Source of the DNA: Halomonas getboli
GTDB taxonomy: Bacteria; Pseudomonadota; Gammaproteobacteria; Pseudomonadales; Halomonadaceae
Assembly: GCF_023094245.1 (NCBI RefSeq)
Contig: NZ_JALMEW010000009.1
Coordinates: 1-64,000 of the forward strand
Direction of reading: 5' to 3'
DNA: 64,000 nt
The notes under the pieces were generated by a model. It saw only the letters and a list, made by a program, of their open reading frames with translations, was not told where the DNA came from and made no database searches. This document shows positions 10,680 to 17,760 of this stretch, one piece after another; within the stretch, counting starts at the first letter, position 1, and each line of letters begins with the position of its first letter. A program made the translations under genes and the position numbers.

Positions 10680-10748
10680 AGGTGAGGAGCGGGGAGTAAG
10701 GCGTGAGGGGAAAGGTTTCCCTCACTCCTCACACCTTGCCCCTCACAC
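10680..10748. repeat. GTGAGG-rich inverted repeat 3' of pgeF
   Basis: Short G-rich units (GTGAGG, GGAGTAAGG) are followed by their inverse (CCTCAC, CCTTGCCCC). The inner part GTGAGGGGAAA / TTTCCCTCAC (about 10706-10728) forms a near-perfect hairpin. It sits right after the pgeF stop and may end that transcript. Similar strings occur after other genes here, near 38705 and 46918. Confidence 0.45.
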
Positions 10749-10756
10749 ACAACGCG

Positions 10757-11512
10757 TCAGCGCAGCCAGATCATGCTGGCCATGCGGCCGGTCACGCCGT
10801 CGTCGCGGCGGTAGGAATAGAAGCGGGATTCGCAGGCGGTGCAGAAGTGGCCGCCGCTGATGTGGGCGAGCCCCAGGCGCTCCAGGCGCAGGCGCGCCAG
10901 CTTGTAGAGGTCGGCCATGTAGTGGCCCAGCCGATAGGGGCTCGGCACGAAGGCCTCGGCGGCGTCGGGCTGCACGGCGACAAAGGCCTGGCGCACCTCG
11001 CTGCCGACCTCGAACTGGGCGTTGGAGATCGCCGGCCCCAGCCAGGCCATCAGCGACTCCGGCGGCACGCCCAGGGCGGCCACCGTGGCCTCGAGCACGC
11101 CGCCGGCCAGCCCGCGCCAGCCGGCGTGGGCCACGCCGACGCGGTGGCCGTCCCTGTCGCAGAAGAACACCGGCAGGCAGTCGGCGGTCAGCACCACGCA
11201 GGCGTGGCCGCGATCGAGCGCCACCGAGGCGTCGGCCTCGGGCGGCGTCTCGACGTACTCCGACTGCACTCGGGCGCCGTGGGCCTGGTCGAGCCACAGC
11301 AGCGGCCGGTCGTCGCCGACCTCCTTCTGCAGCTGACGCCGGCACAGCGCCACGTGCGCCGAGTTGTCGCCCACGTGCTGCGCCGGGTTGAAGGCGGCGA
11401 AACGCCCCTGGCTGGGCCCGGTCTCGCGGGTGGTGACGCAGGCCGCCACCGAGGGCGGCGCCGGCCAGTCCGGGCGAATCAGGGTCGGGCGCAGGTCGAG
11501 GGCATCGCTCAT
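10757..11512 (-). CDS. pgeF: peptidoglycan editing factor / purine nucleoside phosphorylase-like laccase-domain protein
   Basis: A YfiH/DUF152 family protein. Members act on purine nucleosides as phosphorylase or deaminase, and E. coli YfiH/PgeF keeps wrong amino acids out of peptidoglycan precursors. It has 251 residues. The metal-ligand marks are visible: HVGDN near residue 47, the DQAHG-type motif LDQAHGARV, VVLTADCLPVFFCD with the Cys ligand, and VAHAGWRGLAGG with the His ligand. The gene lies 10 bases after rluD and before clpB, the conserved order. The family's exact physiological role is still debated. Confidence 0.9.
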   Translation of the reverse strand: MSDALDLRPTLIRPDWPAPPSVAACVTTRETGPSQGRFAAFNPAQHVGDNSAHVALCRRQLQKEVGDDRPLLWLDQAHGARVQSEYVETPPEADASVALDRGHACVVLTADCLPVFFCDRDGHRVGVAHAGWRGLAGGVLEATVAALGVPPESLMAWLGPAISNAQFEVGSEVRQAFVAVQPDAAEAFVPSPYRLGHYMADLYKLARLRLERLGLAHISGGHFCTACESRFYSYRRDDGVTGRMASMIWLR

Positions 11513-11522
11513 CGCGGTTTCC

Positions 11523-12482
11523 TTAGCGGCGGGTCTCGCGGTCTTCGCGCAGGAAGTCCAGCAACATCAGCATGTCATCCGGCAGCGGCGCGCGAAAGGT
11601 CAGGGTCTCGCCGCTGGCCGGATGCACGAAGGCCAGCTTGCGGGCGTGCAGGGCCTGGCGGGGAAACTCGCGCAGCACTTCCTTGAGCGTCTCGCCGGCC
11701 CCGGCCGGCAGCTTGAGGCGACCGCCGTAGACCGGGTCGCCGATCAGCGGATAGCGCAGGTGCGCCAGGTGCACGCGGATCTGATGGGTGCGGCCGGTCT
11801 CCAGCTTGCAGCGCACGTGGGTATGGGCGCGGAAGCGCTCCACCACCCGGTAATGCGTCACCGCCGGCTTGCCGGAGGCCGTCACCGCCTGGCGCTTGCG
11901 GTCCTTGGGATGGCGACCGATGGCAGCGTCCACCTTGCCGCCGGAGGTCATCACCCCGACCGACACGGCGTCGTACTCGCGGGACACGGTGCGCGCCTGG
12001 AGCTGTTCCACCAGCGCGGTCTGGGCGGCGAGGGTCTTGGCCACCACCATCAGGCCGCTGGTGTCCTTGTCCAGGCGGTGCACGATGCCGGCCCGCGGCA
12101 CCGCCGCCAGCTCGGGGCAGTGATGCAGCAGGCCGTTGAGCAGGGTGCCGTCCGGGTTGCCGGCCGCGGGGTGCACCACCAGGCCCGGCGGCTTGTTGAT
12201 CACCATCACCTGATCGTCCTCGTACACCACGTCCAGCGGGATGTCCTCGGGCTCGAAGCGGGCATCGTCCTCGACCGTGGCGGTCAGCGCCACGGCCTCG
12301 CCGCCGTAGACCTTGTCGCGGGGCTTGGCGGGGCGGCCGTCCAGGGTCAGCGCGCCCTCCTTGATCCAGGCCTTGAGGCGTTCCCGAGAAAAATCGGCGA
12401 AGAGGTCGGCGGCGGCCTGGTCGAGGCGCAGGCCGGCCATGTGCTCGGGGACGCGGTGCTGGGCTTCGAAGGTCTGGGACAT
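11523..12482 (-). CDS. rluD: 23S rRNA pseudouridine(1911/1915/1917) synthase
   Basis: It isomerises three uridines in helix 69 of 23S rRNA, important for ribosome assembly. It has an N-terminal S4 RNA-binding domain ([18 protein letters not shown], residues about 15-32) and a catalytic domain with the RluA-type motif [12 protein letters not shown] holding the catalytic Asp. The start at 12482 gives 319 residues and aligns with the E. coli N-terminus (its ribosome site is poor). An upstream in-frame ATG at 12566 would add 28 basic and proline-rich residues. It is divergent from bamD, as in E. coli. Confidence 0.94.
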   Translation of the reverse strand: MSQTFEAQHRVPEHMAGLRLDQAAADLFADFSRERLKAWIKEGALTLDGRPAKPRDKVYGGEAVALTATVEDDARFEPEDIPLDVVYEDDQVMVINKPPGLVVHPAAGNPDGTLLNGLLHHCPELAAVPRAGIVHRLDKDTSGLMVVAKTLAAQTALVEQLQARTVSREYDAVSVGVMTSGGKVDAAIGRHPKDRKRQAVTASGKPAVTHYRVVERFRAHTHVRCKLETGRTHQIRVHLAHLRYPLIGDPVYGGRLKLPAGAGETLKEVLREFPRQALHARKLAFVHPASGETLTFRAPLPDDMLMLLDFLREDRETRR

Positions 12483-12573
12483 GGACTCGGTGATCTTCCG
12501 TCTGGGCGGTGGAGCACGCTCCGGCGGCGCGGCATCGCGCTTGGCGCGGTGACTGCGTTTTGCCACGAGGTGC

Positions 12574-12581
12574 TTTATAGT
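12574..12581. promoter_or_regulatory. overlapping divergent -10 elements between rluD and bamD
   Basis: TATAGT (12576-12581) on the plus strand and TATAAA (12579 to 12574) on the minus strand overlap. They could be the -10 hexamers of bamD and rluD respectively; the -35 hexamers are weak on both sides. Confidence 0.35.
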
Positions 12582-12640
12582 GGGCGAATTCGGGCCGATT
12601 CTAGCACGGCCACCCAGGGTTGTTTGACACGAGGATCACG

Positions 12641-13450
12641 ATGCGCGTTATCACGACCGGACCCCGCCTGGCCGTCATGCTGCTGGCGAGTGCCCTGCTG
12701 GCCGGCTGTGCCAGCTCCCCCGAAGAGGAGGCGCCTGACCTCCAGGCCAACCAGCTGTACCGGGAGGGCCGCTCGGCACTGGAAAGCGGCAGCTACACCA
12801 CCGCCATCAACCGGCTCGAAGCCATCGACACCCGCTTCCCGTTCGGCGACACCGCCGAACAGGCCCAGCTGGAACTGATCTACGCCTACTACGAGACCGA
12901 CGACTTCGAGAAGGCGCGGGCCGCGGCCAGCCGCTTCATCCGCCTCCACCCGGATCATCCCCAGGTCGACTACGCCTACTACCTGCGCGGCCTCTCCGCC
13001 TGGCAGGCCGGCCGCTTCAGCCTCGAGGGGCTGAAGCTGATCGACATCTCCAAGCGCGACCTGGGCGCCACCCGCGACGCCTACTCTGACTTCCGCGAGC
13101 TGATCCAGCGCTTCCCCGACAGCCAGTACGCGCCGGACGCCCAGCAGCGCATCGTCTACCTGCGCAACCTGCTGGCCCGTCACGAGCTGCAGGTGGCCGA
13201 CTTCTACCTGCGCAAGGGCGCCTACCTGGCCGCGGTGCAGCGCGGTCGCTGGGTCATCGAGCACTATCCCGAGTCCCAAGGCACCCGCGACGCTCTGGCG
13301 GTGATGGTCGAGGGCTACATGGGCCTCGACATGACCGAGCGGGCCCGCGAAAGCCTGAAGGTGCTGATCGACAACGCCCCGGATTACGATCGCCTCGACG
13401 GCCGCACCTTCGACCCACGCTACGTCAAGGCCGACCCGCTCACCGCCTGA
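12641..13450 (+). CDS. bamD: outer membrane assembly lipoprotein BamD
   Basis: An essential lipoprotein of the BAM complex, which folds beta-barrel proteins into the outer membrane; it sits on the periplasmic side and binds BamA. It has a signal peptide and lipobox (ALLAGC, Cys about residue 24) followed by five TPR-like helical repeats, starting at LYREGRSALESGSYTTAINR. It has 269 residues, slightly longer than the E. coli protein. The ATG at 12641 follows GAGG; an ATG 21 bases earlier lacks one. It is divergent from rluD. A heptamer repeat begins directly at its stop codon. Confidence 0.95.
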   Translation: MRVITTGPRLAVMLLASALLAGCASSPEEEAPDLQANQLYREGRSALESGSYTTAINRLEAIDTRFPFGDTAEQAQLELIYAYYETDDFEKARAAASRFIRLHPDHPQVDYAYYLRGLSAWQAGRFSLEGLKLIDISKRDLGATRDAYSDFRELIQRFPDSQYAPDAQQRIVYLRNLLARHELQVADFYLRKGAYLAAVQRGRWVIEHYPESQGTRDALAVMVEGYMGLDMTERARESLKVLIDNAPDYDRLDGRTFDPRYVKADPLTA

Positions 13451-13488
13451 CAAGCTGCAAGCTGCAAGCTGCAAGCTGCAAGCTGCAA
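13451..13488 (+). repeat. tandem heptamer repeat (CAAGCTG)5
   Basis: Five perfect copies of CAAGCTG run from 13451 to 13485, then CAA. The array starts at the first base after the bamD stop codon, so it is untranslated. It is a simple-sequence array that could vary in copy number by slippage. Its function is unknown. Confidence 0.85.
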
Positions 13489-13522
13489 ATCGGCAGCATG
13501 AGATCCCCCGAAGCAAAAGACC

Positions 13523-13551
13523 CCCCCCGAAGGCTGAACACCTTCGGGGGG
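13523..13551. terminator. bidirectional terminator between bamD and nadE
   Basis: An 11-bp perfect stem (13523-13533 with 13541-13551, 7-base loop). On the minus strand it is followed by TCTTTTG, on the plus strand by TTCTTG. It ends the convergent bamD and nadE transcripts. Confidence 0.75.
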
Positions 13552-13582
13552 TTCTTGTAGCTCGGCGCTTATAGCTCGGCGC

Positions 13583-15214
13583 TTATTCGCCCGGCTGCCA
13601 GCCGTTGACGATCGGATAGCGGCGATCGCGGCCGAAGCCGCGGCGGGTGACACGCACGCCCACCGGTGCCTGGCGGCGCTTGTACTCGCAGCGGTCGACC
13701 AGCTTCACCACCTTGTAGACGTCTTCGTGGTCGAAGCCGGCGTCGATGATCGCCTCGGCGCTCATGTCGCCCTCGATGTAGCGCACCAGGATGGCGTCCA
13801 GGACGTCGTAGTCCGGCAGCGAATCGCTGTCCTGCTGGTCCGGCGCCAGCTCGGCGGAGGGCGGACGCTCGATGACCCGCTCGGGGATCGCCGGCGACTG
13901 GGTGTTGCGCCACCGCGCCAGGCGGTAGACCCAGGTCTTGTAGACGTCCTTGATGGCGTTGTAGCCGCCCACCATGTCGCCGTAAAGCGTGGCGTAGCCG
14001 ACCGCCATCTCGCTCTTGTTGCCGGTGGTCAGCACCATCAGGCCTTTCTTGTTGGAGATCGCCATCAGCAGCACGCCGCGGCAGCGCGACTGCAGGTTCT
14101 CCTCGGTGGTATCGCGCTCGGTGCCGGCGAAGCTCTCGGCGAGCGTGCCCATGAAGGCCTCGACCATCGGCTCGATGGGCATCACCTCATAGTCGACGCC
14201 CAGCAGCTCGGCCTGCTCGGCGGCGTCCTGCTTGGAAATGTCGGCGGTATAGTGATACGGCATCATCACCGCCTGCACCCGCTGCGGGCCCAGCGCGTCG
14301 ACCGCGATGGCCAGCGACAGCGCCGAGTCGATGCCGCCGGACAGCCCCAGCACCACGCCCTTGAAGCCGCTCTTGTTGACGTAGTCCCGCAGCCCGGTGA
14401 CCAGCGCGCAGTAGAGGTCCTCCTCGGGCTCGACCGACTCGTCGATCTCGCCGGCCTGGGGCACCCAGCGGCCCTGCTCGCGCACGAACTGCACCGGCAT
14501 CAGCCCGACCGCCCAGTGCGGCGCCTGAACGCGCAGCTGGCCGTCGGCATCGACGCAGGCCGAGCCGCCGTCGAACACCAGCTCGTCCTGTCCGCCGATC
14601 TGATTGACGTAGACGAGCGGCAGCGACGCCTCGCGGGCACGCTGCTCGAGCAACGCCAGGCGCTCGGCCGGCTTGTCCTGGTGGAAGGGCGAGGCGTTGA
14701 GGGTGACCAGGATCTCGGCACCGGCGTCCCGCGCCTGCTGCACCGGCGCCTCGGCCCAGACGTCCTCGCAGATCAGGACGCCGAGCCTGGCGCCCTTGTG
14801 CTCGATCACCAGCGGCCGGGTGCCGGCCGCGAAGTAGCGCTGCTCGTCGAACACCTGATAGTTGGGCAGCGCCTGCTTGGCGTACTCGTCGAGCCACTCG
14901 CCGTTATAGAGCACGCCGGCCAGGTTCCAGGTCTGCCCTTCGCGGCGGCCCGGATAGCCGACGATCACCATCACGTCGCGGGCCATCTTCTCGGCCATCC
15001 GCGTGCGCGCCTCGCGCAGCCGCGTCTCCATGGAGGGGCGCAGCAGCAGATCCTCCGGCGGATAGCCGGTCAGGAACAGCTCGGGCAGCACCACGATGTC
15101 GGCACCATGCTCGATGCGCGCCTCGCGAACCGTCTCGATGGCCCGGTCGGTGTTGCCGGGAATGTCCCCCACCAGGGGGTCCAGCTGAGCCATCACCAGC
15201 GTCAGGTCTTGCAT
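13583..15214 (-). CDS. nadE: glutamine-dependent NAD+ synthetase
   Basis: Makes NAD+ from deamido-NAD+, ATP and glutamine-derived ammonia, the last step of NAD synthesis. The N-terminal nitrilase-type glutaminase has the catalytic Glu (VVLPELFLTGYPPEDLL), a Lys before ALPNYQVFDEQRYF, and Cys in LICEDVW. The C-terminal synthetase has the ATP P-loop LSGGIDSALS (about residue 290). With ATG 15214 it is 543 residues, the expected two-domain length; the open frame upstream adds 22 residues without a better ribosome site. It is divergent from a small membrane protein gene. Its last codons lie inside a 14-bp tandem duplication. Confidence 0.96.
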   Translation of the reverse strand: MQDLTLVMAQLDPLVGDIPGNTDRAIETVREARIEHGADIVVLPELFLTGYPPEDLLLRPSMETRLREARTRMAEKMARDVMVIVGYPGRREGQTWNLAGVLYNGEWLDEYAKQALPNYQVFDEQRYFAAGTRPLVIEHKGARLGVLICEDVWAEAPVQQARDAGAEILVTLNASPFHQDKPAERLALLEQRAREASLPLVYVNQIGGQDELVFDGGSACVDADGQLRVQAPHWAVGLMPVQFVREQGRWVPQAGEIDESVEPEEDLYCALVTGLRDYVNKSGFKGVVLGLSGGIDSALSLAIAVDALGPQRVQAVMMPYHYTADISKQDAAEQAELLGVDYEVMPIEPMVEAFMGTLAESFAGTERDTTEENLQSRCRGVLLMAISNKKGLMVLTTGNKSEMAVGYATLYGDMVGGYNAIKDVYKTWVYRLARWRNTQSPAIPERVIERPPSAELAPDQQDSDSLPDYDVLDAILVRYIEGDMSAEAIIDAGFDHEDVYKVVKLVDRCEYKRRQAPVGVRVTRRGFGRDRRYPIVNGWQPGE

Positions 15215-15313
15215 GGGCGTAGAAATCTCTCGAGAATCCTTGGATACCCGCATTGTCCCGCAAGGGCGGTCGAGTGGCAAAGGCGGCCGACACGCTTCAG
15301 GGAGCCCTTAAGG

Positions 15314-15571
15314 ATGAATCTCTTGCTGATCCGGCTGATCATCTTCGCCGTGCTGTTCTTCGCCGGCCTCAAGCTCTATCGCATGTACCGCGAATGGAAA
15401 CTCGACCGGGAAGACGCCGGCCAGACGAGCCACCAGGGCGGGCAGATGGTCCGCTGCGCCTGGTGCCAGGTGCATCTCCCCGAGAACGACGCCCTGCGCG
15501 AGAAGGGCGAATGGTTCTGCTCCGCCGACCATCGCGACAAGTACCTCGAGGAGCGCCGGCGCGAGGACTGA
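15314..15571 (+). CDS. PP0621-family small membrane protein, putative zinc ribbon
   Basis: An 85-residue protein with one N-terminal transmembrane helix (residues about 3-20) followed by a charged stretch and a Cys motif MVRCAWCQVHLP plus a later GEWFCSADHRDKY. The C-x2-C ... C-x3-H spacing resembles a treble-clef/zinc-ribbon site. This matches the PP0621 family of small gammaproteobacterial proteins of unknown function. GGGAG lies 10 bases upstream of the ATG. It is divergent from nadE. No function can be assigned. Confidence 0.75.
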   Translation: MNLLLIRLIIFAVLFFAGLKLYRMYREWKLDREDAGQTSHQGGQMVRCAWCQVHLPENDALREKGEWFCSADHRDKYLEERRRED

Positions 15572-15608
15572 CGACGCCGCCCTGCCCTCTTCTGGTCACC
15601 CCTCTTCG

Positions 15609-16712
15609 CTAACGCCTCGACGTCACCCGACCCGCGAGGCAATACGGCGCCGGATCGAGGATCGGCTCGCGGCCCAGCAGCTCGTCGACCAGCAGGTGCG
15701 TCGACGCCGGTGCCAGGACCAGCCCGTTGCGATAGTGGCCAGCGTTGACGTGGAGCCCCTCCACGCCCGGTACCGCGCCGATGAACGGCACGCCGTCCGG
15801 CGAGCCCGGGCGCAGCCCCGCCCAGTGATGCTCCACCTCGCATTCGGCCAGCGCCGGCACGATGCGCGTCGCCGATGCCCACAGCGACTCCCGCGCCGCG
15901 TCGTCCGTGGTCTTGTCGAAGCCGCGTTCCTCGAGCGTAGAGCCGGCCAGCACCCGGCCGTCGCCGCGCGGGATGACATAGCGGCCGTCCATCAGCACTA
16001 CGCGATTCACCAGCCCCGGCGGCGCCTTGAACAGTATCATCTGCCCCTTCACCGGGCGCACCGGCAGCGTCACGCCGACCCGCTCGAGCAGCTCCGCCGC
16101 CCAGGCGCCGCCGCAGACGATCGTGCGATCGCCCTCGACGAGGCCATCGGCAGTCTCGACGCCCGTGACCCGCCCAGCCGATAGACGAAAGCCCGTGACC
16201 TCGCTGCCTTCGCGCAGCGTGACGCGAGGCATGGCCTCGAGCCGGCAGCGCAGCGCCTGACACAGACGCGGATTGCGGATGCTGCCCAGGGTCGGCATCC
16301 ACAGAGCGTCGTCGAAGCCCGGCGCGGCCTGCGGCTCCTTGGCATAGAGGAAGTCGGCGGAAACCCGCTCCAGCGGCTTGCCCACCTCGCGCGCCCAGCG
16401 CTCGGCCTTGGCCTCGTCATCGACCCGCAGGTAGAGCAGGCCCTTCTGGCGATACTCCGGATCGACGCCGGTCTCCTCGTAGAGCCGCAGAGCCAGCTCC
16501 GGATAGAACCCTTCCGACCAGGTGGCGAGGCGTGAGACAGGCGCCGAATGGCGCCAGGGATACAGCGGCGAGACGATGCCGCCACCGGCCCAGGAGGCTT
16601 CGCGGCCACAGCGGCCGCGCTCGAGAAGGGTCACCGAATGGCCGGCATCGGCCAGTTGCAGGGTCGCCATCATGCCGATGACGCCACCGCCCACGACGAG
16701 GAAATCGCTCAC
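15609..16712 (-). CDS. thiO: glycine oxidase ThiO
   Basis: A FAD enzyme of the DAO family that oxidises glycine to the imine used to build the thiazole of thiamine. The N-terminal dinucleotide motif is VVGGGVIGMMAT; other marks are EASWAGGGIVSPLYPW near the flavin, and the C-terminal GHYRNGLVLAP typical of ThiO. The GTG at 16712 gives 367 residues, the family length; the upstream open frame is not ThiO-like. It is not next to other thi genes. In P. aeruginosa a gene of this family also lies next to fimT, so the position is conserved. Substrate glycine is inferred; another small D-amino acid is possible. Confidence 0.85.
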   Translation of the reverse strand: MSDFLVVGGGVIGMMATLQLADAGHSVTLLERGRCGREASWAGGGIVSPLYPWRHSAPVSRLATWSEGFYPELALRLYEETGVDPEYRQKGLLYLRVDDEAKAERWAREVGKPLERVSADFLYAKEPQAAPGFDDALWMPTLGSIRNPRLCQALRCRLEAMPRVTLREGSEVTGFRLSAGRVTGVETADGLVEGDRTIVCGGAWAAELLERVGVTLPVRPVKGQMILFKAPPGLVNRVVLMDGRYVIPRGDGRVLAGSTLEERGFDKTTDDAARESLWASATRIVPALAECEVEHHWAGLRPGSPDGVPFIGAVPGVEGLHVNAGHYRNGLVLAPASTHLLVDELLGREPILDPAPYCLAGRVTSRR

Positions 16713-16808
16713 GAGGCGTGTCCGAGTTGACTGACGGAGGGAGTTCGGCGCCGGACCAATAGTAAAGGGAGTCTCCAAGAACAATGGGAATTTCCCCGGG
16801 AGAACGAC

Positions 16809-17369
16809 ATGCAACCCGGCGCCACCGAAGGGCAATACCTTACCGAGAAGTCTTGTGGATTGGCAAAAGCCCACCACGCAGGCTTCACCCTGATCGAGCT
16901 GCTGGTCGCGCTGGCGGTGCTGGTGATCATGGCCACCGTGGCCGTGCCGGGCTTTCAGCGGATGATGGCGCGAAATGAAGTGGCCGCCGAGGTGATGCGG
17001 ATTCGGACCGCACTGGCGGTGGCGAGGAACACGGCCGTCACGAGACGAACGACGATTTCCGTCTGTCCGCGGCCAACACCCAGCAGCACCAGTTGTGACC
17101 TCACGGACTGGTCACATCCGATCGTGGTAGTACTGGGACAAGCTCCGAGCGGAGACCTGACAGATACTAGGTTGTTGAAAGTTCTGGCTGGCAGTGCGGG
17201 GCCGGACGTGAGCTTCAACCGCGCCTATCCGGTTCGCTTTCAGGCCAATGGGTGGTCCAGAGGGCATAATGGCACTTTCACAATTTGCGCCAGAAACGGT
17301 AACTCTGCATCTGTAGTGATAAGCAATATGGGAAAAACTCGAACCACCCACCACGCTGATGAGTGCTAA
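16809..17369 (+). CDS. fimT: type IV pilus minor pseudopilin FimT (GspH/FimT family)
   Basis: A minor pilin of 186 residues, probably in the tip complex that primes type IV pili and, in relatives, binds DNA during transformation. A 25-residue basic leader ends at the prepilin peptidase site HHAG^FTLIELLVALAVL, with Glu at +5 and a long hydrophobic helix. The globular part has the GspH/FimT pattern (NEVAAEVMRIRTALAVARNTAV) and cysteines at CPRPTP, CDLTD, TFTICAR and a terminal DEC. GGAG precedes the ATG. It is on the opposite strand to the other minor pilins, and its 3' half is more AT-rich than thiO. Confidence 0.85.
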   Translation: MQPGATEGQYLTEKSCGLAKAHHAGFTLIELLVALAVLVIMATVAVPGFQRMMARNEVAAEVMRIRTALAVARNTAVTRRTTISVCPRPTPSSTSCDLTDWSHPIVVVLGQAPSGDLTDTRLLKVLAGSAGPDVSFNRAYPVRFQANGWSRGHNGTFTICARNGNSASVVISNMGKTRTTHHADEC

Positions 17370-17752
17370 ACCCTCATCAAGAACCAGCCGCACTTGTTAC
17401 CTAGCTGCAAACATCACTCCAACCTCGAAGAGCTAAACAACCAAACTAGAAAACACTTCGAAACCATCTTCACCGCAAGTTCGCCTATTGGAGGCCATGC
17501 CGAGACTTTTGAATATCTTCAACATAGCTTTTTTCATAACAAGCTTCTTTGCATTTTGGCGTGAGAATATTATAGGCATGCACGGTCCGTCGCTCCAGCC
17601 TTGCTGCGGATGTAGGAAAATTGGCGAACGCTTGGCGGCGCTTCCTCGATCTAAATTTTTCTCCAGTTGAACATTCCCACCATACCCAACTGGGATATGG
17701 AGTGGCTTCAAACTGAACTGCAATCAACCTAAAAACACAATGCCATGCCACA
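17370..17752. other. gap between fimT and the pilX-like gene
   Basis: About 380 AT-rich bases with no convincing gene. On the minus strand two overlapping frames of 92-97 codons are open: one from 17760 to 17485, overlapping the pilX-like stop by 8 bases, and one from 17723 to 17433. Their sequences do not resemble PilY1 or PilY2. No clear terminator was seen for either neighbour. It may be decayed sequence where pilY genes stand in Pseudomonas, but this is inference. Confidence 0.5.
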
Positions 17753-17760
17753 TCAATCAT
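17485..17760 (-). CDS. hypothetical protein, possible remnant
   Basis: A 91-residue open frame whose ATG overlaps the stop of the pilX-like gene by 8 bases, a common operon overlap. It begins MIDVAWHCVFRL, then a basic middle part rich in Arg and Ser. No domain is recognised; a second frame is open over the same DNA, and the ribosome site is poor. It could be a real small gene of the minor-pilin operon, a broken remnant or a chance frame. Low confidence. Confidence 0.2.
   Translation of the reverse strand: MIDVAWHCVFRLIAVQFEATPYPSWVWWECSTGEKFRSRKRRQAFANFPTSAARLERRTVHAYNILTPKCKEACYEKSYVEDIQKSRHGLQ

Noticed and set aside
13451..13488. Possible CRISPR repeats
   Set aside because: The unit is only 7 bases with no spacers; it is a simple tandem repeat.
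12575..13516. A 313-codon frame opposite bamD
   Set aside because: It is an antisense shadow of bamD that starts in the heptamer repeat region and has no family features.
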